Below are positions 16,782 through 25,019 of a stretch of DNA of 64,000 nt, piece by piece. The position numbers were made by a program, and so were the translations under genes. Every line of letters begins with the position of its first letter. The first letter of the stretch is position 1. The notes beneath the pieces are model-generated. The model made no database searches. It was not told where the DNA came from and saw nothing but the letters and a program-made list of their open reading frames with translations. The DNA is from Alpinimonas psychrophila (GTDB taxonomy: Bacteria > Actinomycetota > Actinomycetes > Actinomycetales > Microbacteriaceae): positions 62,001 through 126,000 of the forward strand of contig NZ_JACGWU010000004.1 of NCBI RefSeq assembly GCF_014137865.1, written 5' to 3'.

Positions 16782-17984
16782 TTGACTTCTTCGCCCTTGA
16801 TTCCCGGCACGTCCTACCGCGGACTGATCGCGGCCGTTACGCTGCTGGTGGCATCCGTCATTGTGGTCGCCACAGGAATCCTGCCGTGGAACGAATTCGT
16901 GACGTTGAAAGACCGGGTTATTCCTGTCCTCGGATTCGTTGTGGCAATAACGGTCGTCACCGAACTCGCGGCGGCCGCCGGGGTCTTCGCAGCACTCGTT
17001 GAACGGCTCGCTCAGTGGGGCTTCGCGAAACGCTGGATCCTGTGGCTGTTCGTATTGGGGTTGGCCACCGTAAGTACCATCTTCTTGTCGCTGGACACAA
17101 CCGCGGTCCTCGTCACCCCCGTTGTGGTGCTGCTCGCAATTCACGTCGGCATGCCTCCGATGCCCTTTGCCCTCGCCACAATCTGGCTTGCAAACACGGC
17201 TTCCCTACTGTTACCGGTCTCAAATCTCACGAACCTCCTCGCTGAAACGAAGATGGCAATGGATGGGCCTGTCGGCTTCGCGGCGCTCGTCTGGGCCCCG
17301 GCACTCGTCGGGATCCTTGTTCCCGTGGCTGTGTTGAGCGTAATGTTTCGTCGCTCCCTTCGGGGTGCCTATGTCGTTCCACCGCGATCCCCCGTCAATG
17401 ACAGGCACCTTCTTCTCGTTAGCGCCGCCGTTCTCATTGTGCTGTTGCCCTTTCTCGTGTCCGGCCTGCCGGTCTGGATGCCAGCGACAGTCGCCGCCAT
17501 TGTGCTAGTCATAGTTTTTGCAGTTCGGCAACCAGCTTCCGTCTCTGGGCTTGCGGGTCTGTGGCTTGTGCCGTGGCGCCCGGTGGCAATTGCGTTCGGC
17601 CTTTTTGTGCTCGTGGATGCTGCCCAGGTCAATGGATTAGCCGCCATTGTGGGCACCGTTGCCGGCTCCGGAACAGACTTCTTCAGTCTTCTCCAGCTGT
17701 CGGCGCTGGGCACTTTGGTCGCCAATGGCATCAACAATCTGCCGGCGTATCTGGTCTTGGAGCCTGTTGGTACGTCTTCCGTTCGGCTCGCAGCCCTGTT
17801 AATTGGCGTCAACCTCGGACCGCTCATTACCCCATGGGCTTCCCTGGCAACCCTGCTCTGGTATCAAAAAGTTAGTGCGCTCGGAGTGAGGGTGTCATGG
17901 GGTAAATTCGCGCTCGCCGGCCTCGTTGTGGTGGCCGTGACGATCCCCCTTGGGACACTCGCATTGTTGGCCGTTGCCCAATAA
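16782..17984 (+). CDS. SLC13/ArsB-NhaD-type permease
   Basis: A 400-residue integral membrane protein with about ten hydrophobic segments. Typical ion-transporter motifs are SLDTTAVLVTPVVV (about residue 105), ANTASLLLPVSNLTNLL (about 142) and in the second half NGINNLPAYL and GVNLGPLITPWASL, i.e. the inverted-repeat hairpin tips of the IT superfamily. Substrate (anion, arsenite or sodium/proton exchange) cannot be set. A TTG is the first in-frame start after the SGNH gene; a second TTG lies five codons on, so the start is uncertain. Confidence 0.82.
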   Translation: MTSSPLIPGTSYRGLIAAVTLLVASVIVVATGILPWNEFVTLKDRVIPVLGFVVAITVVTELAAAAGVFAALVERLAQWGFAKRWILWLFVLGLATVSTIFLSLDTTAVLVTPVVVLLAIHVGMPPMPFALATIWLANTASLLLPVSNLTNLLAETKMAMDGPVGFAALVWAPALVGILVPVAVLSVMFRRSLRGAYVVPPRSPVNDRHLLLVSAAVLIVLLPFLVSGLPVWMPATVAAIVLVIVFAVRQPASVSGLAGLWLVPWRPVAIAFGLFVLVDAAQVNGLAAIVGTVAGSGTDFFSLLQLSALGTLVANGINNLPAYLVLEPVGTSSVRLAALLIGVNLGPLITPWASLATLLWYQKVSALGVRVSWGKFALAGLVVVAVTIPLGTLALLAVAQ

Positions 17985-18013
17985 CGTTCAGATAACGTTC
18001 AGTAAACACTCAG
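17981..18013 (+). repeat. Three tandem 11-bp direct repeats resembling an actinobacterial PHO box
   Basis: Units ATAACGTTCAG, ATAACGTTCAG and TAAACACTCAG follow each other exactly at 11-bp pitch, the first overlapping the permease stop codon. Actinobacterial PhoP sites are built of 11-bp direct repeats with a GTTCA core, which is what two of the units show. They lie about 125 bp before the lipoprotein gene. The rest of 18014-18137 holds no gene. Confidence 0.5.
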
Positions 18014-18137
18014 CAAAAAGCACCCCACTTGGGCTGCCGGCGTACTAGTTTCGTTCAAGGGGAACTCTTCTCCAGTGTTTGAACGCCTCGAAGGTCTTCA
18101 TTGCCTTGAGGCCCGTAACCCAAGGAGCCACACGCAC

Positions 18138-18548
18138 ATGAACAGCACATTCATCAAAATCACGACCATCACGGCCATTTCTGCCGCCGCAATCTTCGGC
18201 CTTGCAGCATGTTCGTCCGGTACCGACGCCAACAAAGATTCCGACGTGGATAACTCCAGCACGAGCCAGCTCGTTGGCCCCATCGTCGTTGATGTCGCCA
18301 CACTCGAGGGCACGGATGTCACCGTCAACCAGGGTCAGATGATTGACATCACGACGGGCAACCTGGACCCCGCTACCTTCACGGCAAAGATTGCCGACAC
18401 CAAAATCGCAACGTTCACCGCGGGTGGCAAAAATGGATCAGCCACCTTCAACCCCGGGATTACCGGCGTTGCATCTGGCATGACGAAGGTTGCTCTGACC
18501 GACTCCGCGACCGGTAAGGTCTACAACTTCACGGTAACCGTCAACTAA
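18138..18548 (+). CDS. Small secreted lipoprotein, function unknown
   Basis: A 136-residue protein with a lipoprotein signal peptide: Lys near the N-terminus, hydrophobic stretch, lipobox LAAC with Cys25. After a charged Ser/Asp-rich linker the remaining 90 residues (VTVNQGQMIDITTGNLD, FNPGITGVASGMTKVAL) look like a single beta-sandwich of the Ig/BID type. I recognise no specific family. Start is the ATG behind AAGGAG; a longer in-phase frame upstream has no such site. The repeat array upstream may regulate it. Confidence 0.75.
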   Translation: MNSTFIKITTITAISAAAIFGLAACSSGTDANKDSDVDNSSTSQLVGPIVVDVATLEGTDVTVNQGQMIDITTGNLDPATFTAKIADTKIATFTAGGKNGSATFNPGITGVASGMTKVALTDSATGKVYNFTVTVN

Positions 18549-18565
18549 TTTCACCAAGCGGTGCT

Positions 18566-18591
18566 GGCCTCATCCTGAGAGGGATGGGGCC
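18566..18591 (+). terminator. Hairpin after the lipoprotein gene
   Basis: GGCCTCATCC and GGATGGGGCC form a 10-bp stem with one G-T pair and a 6-nt loop, 18 bases after the stop. Only a weak T-rich tail (ATTAGTGTT) follows, so termination is likely but not certain. Confidence 0.6.
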
Positions 18592-18607
18592 ATTAGTGTT
18601 GTAACCG

Positions 18608-19594
18608 ATGTCACCTCAACGCCACACCTCGCCTCTCCCCGTTTGGCTTGCGCTGATTTTTGCTGCGCTGGCGGGCTCTCTTATGACGGTTCAGGCGCGC
18701 GTTAATAGTGAATTGGCGACGCGCATCGATAACGGATTCGTGGCCGCCACAATTTCCTTCGGGAGCGGGCTCTTGATTTTGTGCGTGGTCATGCTGGCGT
18801 CGAGGCGAAGCCGGGAAGGTCTTCGCCTCGTGAAAGCGCACATCAAAGATGGCTCGTTCCCTTGGGCTTTCACCCTGGCTGGTGGCATTGGCGCGGGCTA
18901 TGTGCTTTCGCAGGGCCTCGTCATTGGAATCACGGGTGTGGCTCTTTTTACGGTTGCTTTCATCGCTGGGCTCACGGTTGGCGGGTTGCTCTTGGACATG
19001 TGGGGTATCGGTCCTGCCGGTCATCGACCCCTGACAATTCCTCGAGTGGCCGGTGCCCTTCTGGCGATTAGTGCGGTCATCATCGCTCTTGTGGGCCAAC
19101 CAACCACGGTGATCTCTTACTTCCCTCTCGTGTTACCGGCATTCTTCGGGGTGCTTGTTGCCTGGCAACAAGCGGCGAACGGCCGCCTTGCGATGGTGGC
19201 ACAGACACCATGGGCGGCAACATTTTTGAACTTCTTAGTCGGAACCGGGGTTCTGATCGTGGCGGTCGCCATTCACTCGGTCTCTGTAGGGCCGGCCACG
19301 GCATTTCCTGCGGTCCTTCCGAGCGATCTGTGGCTTTACCTCGGCGGCGCGGCCGGTGTTATCTTCATCGCGACGACGGCTCTTGTTGTGAGAATCATCG
19401 GAGTTTTGTTGCTGAGCTTAGGCTCCGTCGCGGGGCAACTCATAACCGCCTTGACGTTAGACGTTATTTTTCCTTCGGCGCATCATCTCGCCGTCGCCAC
19501 CATCGTGGGGACTGGATTAACACTCGCCGCCGCCGTGATTGCCACCATCCCGCGGCGACACGCAGGCGGCCACAAAGCGCCACCCACCACGTAA
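18608..19594 (+). CDS. DMT-superfamily transporter of the YdcZ (DUF606) type, tandem-domain
   Basis: A 328-residue membrane protein made of two similar halves. Half one opens with AGSLMTVQARVNSELA and ISFGSGLLIL; half two repeats the pattern as FGVLVAWQQAANGRLA and FLNFLVGTGVLIV, which is the DUF606/YdcZ signature. Many relatives are single-domain (about 140 residues) or tandem as here. Substrate unknown. It follows the hairpin of the lipoprotein gene and lacks a strong ribosome site. Confidence 0.82.
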   Translation: MSPQRHTSPLPVWLALIFAALAGSLMTVQARVNSELATRIDNGFVAATISFGSGLLILCVVMLASRRSREGLRLVKAHIKDGSFPWAFTLAGGIGAGYVLSQGLVIGITGVALFTVAFIAGLTVGGLLLDMWGIGPAGHRPLTIPRVAGALLAISAVIIALVGQPTTVISYFPLVLPAFFGVLVAWQQAANGRLAMVAQTPWAATFLNFLVGTGVLIVAVAIHSVSVGPATAFPAVLPSDLWLYLGGAAGVIFIATTALVVRIIGVLLLSLGSVAGQLITALTLDVIFPSAHHLAVATIVGTGLTLAAAVIATIPRRHAGGHKAPPTT

Positions 19595-19703
19595 AACTTT
19601 TCTCTGTTACGTCGTGTGACAAACAGTTTCGCTTTTAGTTTGGCGCCTGCCTAACGTAGAGACACCCGAGAAAGTCGGGCCCCTACTTTTTCAAGGAGTC
19701 AGC

Positions 19704-20258
19704 ATGAGCGCAACACTCGAGACCAGCATTGTCCCGACTATTACTGACGAGGACCGCGCGACGCGGCTCACGGAAGCCGGAACGTTCTGGGGCGGCCACA
19801 TCGCCACGGGTGTTAACAACGCCAAGCTGACATACCTGGTCAAGGGCTACGGCGAAGGCTCTGTTGCCACGCGCATCACCGCTGGCAAGCACGAGTTCTT
19901 TATCGACGAGCCTGCCGGGCTTGCCGGCGATGACATCGCGGCTAGCCCGGTCGAGGTTGCTCTCGGCGCTCTTATTGCCTGCCAGATTGTGGTGTACCGC
20001 TTATTCGCTCAGAACCTCGGCATCACGATTGATACGATTGACGCCAAGGCAGAGGGTGACCTTGATGTTCAGGGTCTCTTCGGCATAGATGAGACCGTGC
20101 GCCCGGGCTTCTCTGCCATCCGTCTCGTTATTCACGTGACCGGACCCGAAACACAAGCACGTTACGACGAACTGCACGCCTTCGTTGATGCCCACTGCCC
20201 CGTACTTGATCTGTTCTCCAATGCAACGCCTGTTGCTGTGGAGCTCGTCGCTAACTAA
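19704..20258 (+). CDS. OsmC/Ohr-family protein
   Basis: A 184-residue OsmC-fold protein; members reduce organic hydroperoxides through a Cys pair. Here the two positions are in ALGALIACQIVVYR (about residue 93) and DAHCPVLDLF (about 170), both retained. The N-terminal 45 residues are longer than in minimal Ohr. Good AAGGAG site. The last four bases overlap the convergent HAD gene. Confidence 0.83.
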   Translation: MSATLETSIVPTITDEDRATRLTEAGTFWGGHIATGVNNAKLTYLVKGYGEGSVATRITAGKHEFFIDEPAGLAGDDIAASPVEVALGALIACQIVVYRLFAQNLGITIDTIDAKAEGDLDVQGLFGIDETVRPGFSAIRLVIHVTGPETQARYDELHAFVDAHCPVLDLFSNATPVAVELVAN

Positions 20259-20926
20259 CCGCCGAGCAACAACCCGCGCAGGCGATCCGTGGAGTAAACG
20301 GTGGCCATGGCACCCTTGGCTTCGGCAGGGGAGCCGTAGCCCCACTCCACAATGATCGAGGGAACATCAAAGGCAGCAGCGCCCTCCACATCGTAGATGC
20401 GGTCCCCGACCATAACGGTGAGCGAAGTGTCATGGCCCAAGGCGGCGAGCTCAGCGAGGGCATGACCGACAATGGCGGTTTTCGTGGCGCGGGTCTCGTC
20501 TTCCGTGGCCCCAGCAACAACCGTGAAAAAATGGCGCAAGTCGAAGTGATCGAGAATGCGGGACGCCTGTGCTTCGGGCTTGCTGGTGACAATCGCCATC
20601 GGCACGTCGGCTTCGGCCAGGGACTCTAAAAGGCCGACAATTCCGGGAAAAACCGCCGAGTCAAAGGCGCCATCTTTGCGAAAGTCCTGGCGATAGACCC
20701 GGAGGGCGTTTTGAGCTGCTTCTTCGCTGAGACCGGCGCGATTGCGAAATGAGTCCAGAAGAGGCGGCCCCACGTAGTGCATCAGTTCGTCGTGCGGAGG
20801 AACTGGCAAACCGAGGTACGCGAAGGTGTCGACGAGGGACTGAACAATTCCGGGGGCAGAATCAAGAATGGTGCCATCGAGATCGAACAGCACGCTGGTC
20901 CAATTGCGTGTGAGCGTTGTAGTCAT
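20255..20926 (-). CDS. HAD-superfamily hydrolase, phosphoglycolate-phosphatase-like (copy 1)
   Basis: A 223-residue HAD phosphatase of subfamily IA: nucleophile motif FDLDGTILDS (Asp15), motif II VTSKP, motif III/IV in MVGDRIYDVEGAA. Cap domain is helical (residues 25-90). Twelve bases downstream of nucS on the same strand, so probably co-transcribed. Closely related to the HAD gene at 27801-28439 on the other side of the nucS array; the two share SKP, GDRxxDxEGAA, VPS/T and WGYGSP/WGYAAP segments. Confidence 0.88.
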   Translation of the reverse strand: MTTTLTRNWTSVLFDLDGTILDSAPGIVQSLVDTFAYLGLPVPPHDELMHYVGPPLLDSFRNRAGLSEEAAQNALRVYRQDFRKDGAFDSAVFPGIVGLLESLAEADVPMAIVTSKPEAQASRILDHFDLRHFFTVVAGATEDETRATKTAIVGHALAELAALGHDTSLTVMVGDRIYDVEGAAAFDVPSIIVEWGYGSPAEAKGAMATVYSTDRLRGLLLGG

Positions 20927-20938
20927 AACTGAGTAAGC

Positions 20939-21634
20939 CTAGAACAATCTCAGGTGCGCGTCATCCATCCCGCGCATTGCTTCATAATCGAGTACCAAAC
21001 ATGTAATACCGCGGTCTTCTGCGAGGGTTCGGGCCTGGGGCTTGATTTCTTGGGCGGCAAAGACGCCGGCGACAGGCGCGAGGTGCGGGTCGCGGTTCAT
21101 GAGCGTGAGATATCGCGTGAGTTGTTCCACCCCGTCGATATCACCCCGGCGCTTTATCTCGATGGCCACGGCGGCACCCTTGGCATCCCGGGCCAAGATA
21201 TCTACCGGCCCAATCGCCGTCATGTGCTCGCGCCGCACGAGCGTGAACCCCTCGCCGAGAAGCTCGATTTGCTCGGCCAATAACTTCTGCAGGTCAGCTT
21301 CGACACCGTTCTTGATCAGGCCGGGTTCTTCGCCCAACTCATGAATAACCTCGCTGAATATTTCATGGATGCTCACCACCAGCATGTCGGCCGTCTTCGA
21401 GTGCGTGACGCGCCAAACTTGCGTCACCCCAAACTCGGCTTGCTCTTCTTCGGGCTCGTGCACGGTGAGAAGGCAGGGCGGACTCATCCAGTTCAAAGGC
21501 TTGTAGGAGCCCCCATCGGAATGAATGAGCAGACTGCCGTCTTGCTTGAGCACCAGCAGGCGCGTCGCCAGCGGGAGGTGCGCACTGAGGCGGCCGGCGT
21601 AGTCCACGGAGCACTGGGCTATAACTAAACGCAC
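20939..21634 (-). CDS. nucS: Mismatch-specific endonuclease NucS/EndoMS
   Basis: A 231-residue nuclease that cuts both strands at mismatches and replaces MutSL in most actinobacteria. The N-terminal DNA-binding/dimerisation domain ([31 protein letters not shown]) and the C-terminal RecB-like nuclease domain (Asp145 in GPVDILARD, Glu159 and Lys161 in AIEIKRR, Gln171 in EQLTRYL) are complete. The start is a GTG six bases after TAGCGT, a -10 element, with no ribosome site, so the mRNA is probably leaderless. Partial copies of its first 51 codons recur up to 27790. Confidence 0.95.
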   Translation of the reverse strand: MRLVIAQCSVDYAGRLSAHLPLATRLLVLKQDGSLLIHSDGGSYKPLNWMSPPCLLTVHEPEEEQAEFGVTQVWRVTHSKTADMLVVSIHEIFSEVIHELGEEPGLIKNGVEADLQKLLAEQIELLGEGFTLVRREHMTAIGPVDILARDAKGAAVAIEIKRRGDIDGVEQLTRYLTLMNRDPHLAPVAGVFAAQEIKPQARTLAEDRGITCLVLDYEAMRGMDDAHLRLF

Positions 21635-21727
21635 GGGACCACGCTACAGGGTGAGCTCTGCCGACTGGATAGGGCGTGTGCGAAACGGGTTGCCGCAACC
21701 TTCAACGTAGGGGCGGTCGCGGAATGA

Positions 21728-22678
21728 CTAAGCCGGTAGTTGCTGCGTAACCTCACGCTGATGAGAGACGAGACGTTCGAGATCCAAGAATTCCTCGAGG
21801 CGCGAACGTGACCGAACCCATTCGCCGCCGCGCGAACCCAACTTGGAAAGAGACTTGACGCGCAAGCCGGGGGAGAACAGGGCGTACTCGTCTCCAACTC
21901 GTTGTTGAGATGAGGCGGTGTGCTTGATCGCAAACTCCGCACAGCGGAGTCCGCGGTAGAGAACTTCTGGCACCCGCGGGTCGTGGTCGTAGCTCAGCAA
22001 CCACGATCGGGGGCCGTCGCGAAGGTACTTCGCCAGCTCCATGTGATCGGCCCATTTGAGGCTGTTCATGTAAAGTCCAGGGCCATGCTTGATATAGGGC
22101 GGGTCGAGATAGGTGAAAGTGCTTTCGCGATCCAGCCCCGCTAAGAAGTCCAGCGCCTCCAATTGTGAGACGGAGATGCGATCGGCGAGGCGACCGACTT
22201 CGACGAGCTTCTCGACGATGCGCGGCACCGAGAATCGTGCGTCGATCTTCCAATTTCCGTCCTGATTCAGTCCACCGATCGGTCGAGCGTTGAGGATTCC
22301 AGAACGATTCGTACGGTTGAGGAAAAGGACCGCGTAAGCGAGGTCGAGGGAGCCCTCGGCGGATGGATCGAGGTAGATGGCTCGTTGCGCGTGCCAGGTG
22401 TCGATCGAGACGGGCGTGGACAAGGTTTTTGCGATCAAGTCCGCGGTTGAGGCAACGGCGTGACTCCAGAATGTCGCGACACGCGGGTCCAGGTCGTTGA
22501 TGAAGATCTGCTCGACCACTCCACGCCGGAGCAGCGACAGCGCAGCGCCGGCGCCTCCTGCGTATGGTTCGGCGTAGGCGGTGAGCCTCGGCATTGATTG
22601 CGCGCTGATCAGCTCCGCCAAAAAGGGTGTGAGAGCGGTCTTTCCGCCCGGGTACCGCAGCGGGCTAGGCGTTTCCAT
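21728..22678 (-). CDS. D12-class (Dam-like) DNA adenine N6-methyltransferase
   Basis: A 316-residue methyltransferase. LRYPGGKTAL near the N-terminus (AdoMet motif I region), EPYAGGAGAALSLL and the catalytic TYLDPPYIKHG mark the alpha-class D12 family. Translation can start at this ATG or a GTG one codon earlier; both lie inside the end of the ParB-like gene, so the two are coupled. No restriction enzyme is adjacent. Forms the cargo nearest to intact nucS. A short GGTTGC/GCAACC hairpin follows before nucS. Confidence 0.9.
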   Translation of the reverse strand: METPSPLRYPGGKTALTPFLAELISAQSMPRLTAYAEPYAGGAGAALSLLRRGVVEQIFINDLDPRVATFWSHAVASTADLIAKTLSTPVSIDTWHAQRAIYLDPSAEGSLDLAYAVLFLNRTNRSGILNARPIGGLNQDGNWKIDARFSVPRIVEKLVEVGRLADRISVSQLEALDFLAGLDRESTFTYLDPPYIKHGPGLYMNSLKWADHMELAKYLRDGPRSWLLSYDHDPRVPEVLYRGLRCAEFAIKHTASSQQRVGDEYALFSPGLRVKSLSKLGSRGGEWVRSRSRLEEFLDLERLVSHQREVTQQLPA

Positions 22679-24152
22679 CACGCCCCGCGTTCTTGATCAT
22701 GCCGTCTAGTTCCCGGAGGTAGCTTACGAAAGTAGCCGACAGGTTGGAAACGGCCTCAGCGCTTGTGGGGAATGCGGACGTGCTGTGAACGTAGTCGTGC
22801 AGCGATCGAAAATCGGGGCCTGAGACGAACCGGTTTACGGGACCCGTCACGGTCTTGTGAACGCCAGAGGCTGTGAGCGCCGCGAGCGCTTTCTCGATCT
22901 TGGCGCCGAGCCGTGCGTCGATGGTTGTACCTGGCACAACGCCAGCCGCGACGGCGTCGTCTGTCGCCAACTCCACCACGACTCTTATGAGAATCGCGCC
23001 GGTGTTCAGCGCTTTACTCAGCTCGAGTTTTTGTGCCTCCCAAAGCAGCGCCTGAACCCGCGTGCTGACGTGATGCAGCGACAGCCCGGAAAACAAGGTG
23101 TGTTTGGGCTTTGGCTGTGCAAGTGTAGTAGTGACTCCGGCCGGGGTAGGCCGTTCTTGTGCAGGTGCTGGGTCGTTCTCAGTGCTGACGGTGGTCTCTT
23201 GAGACCCTGATTCGGCAGTCGGGTCAGACGTCTCGTCTCCAGTTAGACCTTCGGGCGTTGGGGCTGGGGGCTGGGTTTCTGCCGCGGTGCCACTCTCGGT
23301 GGAGGCGCTATCGGGCTCCGTGGTCTCCGGCGCAGCGGTCGGTGATTCGTCTTCGGCCGGCGTTCGAAAGCTCGCCGCCCGCTGCACGAACGCCGTTCTC
23401 TGGTCGCGCGTGTGGATGGTCGATACGGTCAGGTCACCAAGAGCGTTGAGAACCGCGATCCAAAATGCGAGGTCCTCCTCTATCTGATTCGCAGACTCCA
23501 CTTTCCCTCCGCGAACACGTATCCCGAACTCAGCTTGAAATGGCAGAAACTGAAGGATTCGACCAAGATTCGTGGACTTCTTCCGGGCCTTGTTGACGGC
23601 CGCTATGAGTTCGGGGCTGTCGGGGTGGCGTTCCAAAAGAAAGGAGGTGATGGCTATGGCGATCGCAGTCTGGCCCGTCGTGCCGCCTGAGAAACGAGAC
23701 TTCTGTTCCGGCCCCCATTGCTTTGTGCCCGCGCCCCCGGCAGGACCGGCGTGCTTGCGTTCGATCCAGTGTCGACCTGCTTCACGGCTCGGTGCAATGG
23801 TGCAGGCTATGGCCTTGGGCGCGCTCGACGGCTTCACGGCCGAAAGCGTCTTGGCAAGAGCTGGGAAGTCCTCGGGTGCGGCGATCTGGCGGGCTATGAG
23901 TTTGACCGCGGCTATGCGCCGGTTGCCTTCGAGGACGACGAACTTGTCTTCCTCCTCGAACACCATTACTAGATCGATGGGGCTCAACCCATTGTTCGTA
24001 ATGTCGTCGATGAGGTTGATCATCTCGATTTCGCCGCGGTCTGCTTCCAACAGCGCGTAGACAAGATCGTCTTCAGTCATGCCTTCGCCCTCAAGGCGCG
24101 GGTTCCCCGAATCCAATTCGAGTTTGGATACGGGAATCGATTGACGGCGCAT
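22665..24152 (-). CDS. ParB/Srx-like N-terminal domain protein, partner of the methyltransferase
   Basis: A 495-residue protein. Residues 1-75 (IPVSKLELDSGNPRLEG, NGLSPIDLVMVFEEED, FVVLEGNRRIAAVKLI) match the ParB/sulfiredoxin-like fold with its EGNRR catalytic/CTP-type motif. A helical middle follows, then a Pro/Glu/Thr/Ser-rich linker (about 270-350), and a helical C-terminal domain. Not a chromosome-partition ParB: no HTH seen and no ParA nearby. Pairing with a methyltransferase suggests a modification or defence role (inference). Start uncertain: an upstream ATG at 24179 adds nine residues. Confidence 0.7.
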   Translation of the reverse strand: MRRQSIPVSKLELDSGNPRLEGEGMTEDDLVYALLEADRGEIEMINLIDDITNNGLSPIDLVMVFEEEDKFVVLEGNRRIAAVKLIARQIAAPEDFPALAKTLSAVKPSSAPKAIACTIAPSREAGRHWIERKHAGPAGGAGTKQWGPEQKSRFSGGTTGQTAIAIAITSFLLERHPDSPELIAAVNKARKKSTNLGRILQFLPFQAEFGIRVRGGKVESANQIEEDLAFWIAVLNALGDLTVSTIHTRDQRTAFVQRAASFRTPAEDESPTAAPETTEPDSASTESGTAAETQPPAPTPEGLTGDETSDPTAESGSQETTVSTENDPAPAQERPTPAGVTTTLAQPKPKHTLFSGLSLHHVSTRVQALLWEAQKLELSKALNTGAILIRVVVELATDDAVAAGVVPGTTIDARLGAKIEKALAALTASGVHKTVTGPVNRFVSGPDFRSLHDYVHSTSAFPTSAEAVSNLSATFVSYLRELDGMIKNAGRDGNA

Positions 24153-24204
24153 AGAGACAGTGTGGCGGACAAAACGCATTCACCGGGAAGCTACACGCCC
24201 TTTC

Positions 24205-24233
24205 TTCAGATAGCCGAGTCCTGGCTATCTGAA
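24205..24233. repeat. Perfect 11-bp inverted repeat
   Basis: TTCAGATAGCC and GGCTATCTGAA flank a 7-nt loop. No U-tract follows on either strand, so it is not a textbook terminator. It sits between the ParB-like gene and an IS481-type remnant and might be part of an old element end. Confidence 0.55.
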
Positions 24234-24244
24234 GGTCAAGCGGA

Positions 24245-24424
24245 TTGACAGCCGAGAAATTCGCGTCCCCAGTCGAACTGCCCGGCATAGGCGAGGCGGC
24301 TGTGGTCGTCGATAACGACGCGGACGCAATCGAACCCGATCCCACGACCCCAGACCGATTCGGACCTGCCATGAGCGCGCCATCCGCCACCGTCGGGGAT
24401 CCAGCCCGGTTTCTTCAATATCCG
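24245..24424 (-). pseudogene. IS481-type transposase remnant
   Basis: About 60 codons on the minus strand read KKPGWIPDGGGWRAHGR and then FDCVRVVIDDHSRLAYAG, which is the start of the DDE core of IS481-family transposases (the DDHSRLAY block). Neither the upstream HTH part nor the downstream catalytic parts are present. It is a decayed fragment inside the accessory array and a sign of past transposition. Confidence 0.7.
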
Positions 24425-24443
24425 GCCGTGTAATCATGACCGC

Positions 24444-24785
24444 ATGACTCTTTCTACCATCGCGCAGACCGACGTCCCGGACGGTCTGCGCGATGTGGTC
24501 GCCATTGACGCTGGCGGCGAGTCCAGCTTTGCGCTTCGGCGAGACGGGTCAGCCGTGCACTGGGGTATGTACGCCTCGGGCGGTGTTCGGACGATGCACG
24601 TTCCTGGGTTCTCCATCCTCAGTATTGGGGTCGGTGATACGCACCTCTCTGCTGTGTTCAACGACGTTGAAGTAGGCGGAAGCTCCATCGATCTTGCCGC
24701 GGTGTGCAAGCCTGTTCCGCCGCCGCGCCCGATTCCGTTCCTTACGGCAGCGTGCCAGTTGGTGCACTCAGACGGCGCGAGATGA
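24444..24785 (+). CDS. Short RCC1-repeat-like protein, possibly a gene fragment
   Basis: A 113-residue frame. VPDGLRDVVAIDAGGESSFALRRDGSAVHWG resembles one blade of an RCC1/BLIP-II propeller (split here for reading: VPDGLRDVVAIDAGG, then SSFALRRDGSAVHWG), and a poorer blade follows (FSILSIGVGDTHLSAVF). A functional propeller needs more repeats, so this is probably the remains of a larger gene. It runs against its neighbours and ends within the conserved junction of nucS fragment 1. Expression is doubtful. Confidence 0.4.
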   Translation: MTLSTIAQTDVPDGLRDVVAIDAGGESSFALRRDGSAVHWGMYASGGVRTMHVPGFSILSIGVGDTHLSAVFNDVEVGGSSIDLAAVCKPVPPPRPIPFLTAACQLVHSDGAR

Positions 24786-25010
24786 AATACACACCTAAGC
24801 GCCGCTCAACCAGTTCAAAGGCTTATAGCTGAGGGAGTCGCTATGGACGAGGACCGAACCGTCTGCTTTCAGCAACAGAAGCCTTGTTGCTAAAGGCAAG
24901 TGGGCGCTAAGGCGTCCGGCGTAGTCCACCGAGCAGCGGGCGATGACAAGTCTCACTTACCCAGAGTACGGGGTCGGGTGAACCCCGAGCGTAGGGGGCG
25001 GGCTCAACCT
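24784..25010 (-). pseudogene. nucS 5' fragment, copy 1, with junction and promoter
   Basis: In nucS orientation: conserved upstream block (24957-25010), TACTCT as -10 (plus 24963-24968), GTG start at 24956, 53 codons to TAG at 24795. The peptide begins [20 protein letters not shown] and ends [10 protein letters not shown]. It follows nucS up to codon about 51, then diverges into the junction whose plus-strand sequence is GAAATACACACCTAAGC (24784-24800). The start, -10 and 6-nt spacing copy those of intact nucS. No nuclease domain follows. Confidence 0.85.
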
Positions 25011-25019
25011 TCGTCGGCA

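Noticed and set aside
20939-21634. nucS itself being a pseudogene
   Set aside because: All nuclease residues (Asp145, Glu159, Lys161, Gln171) and both domains are present and the frame is uninterrupted.
24205-24233. Rho-independent terminator
   Set aside because: The stem is perfect but no U-tract follows on either strand.
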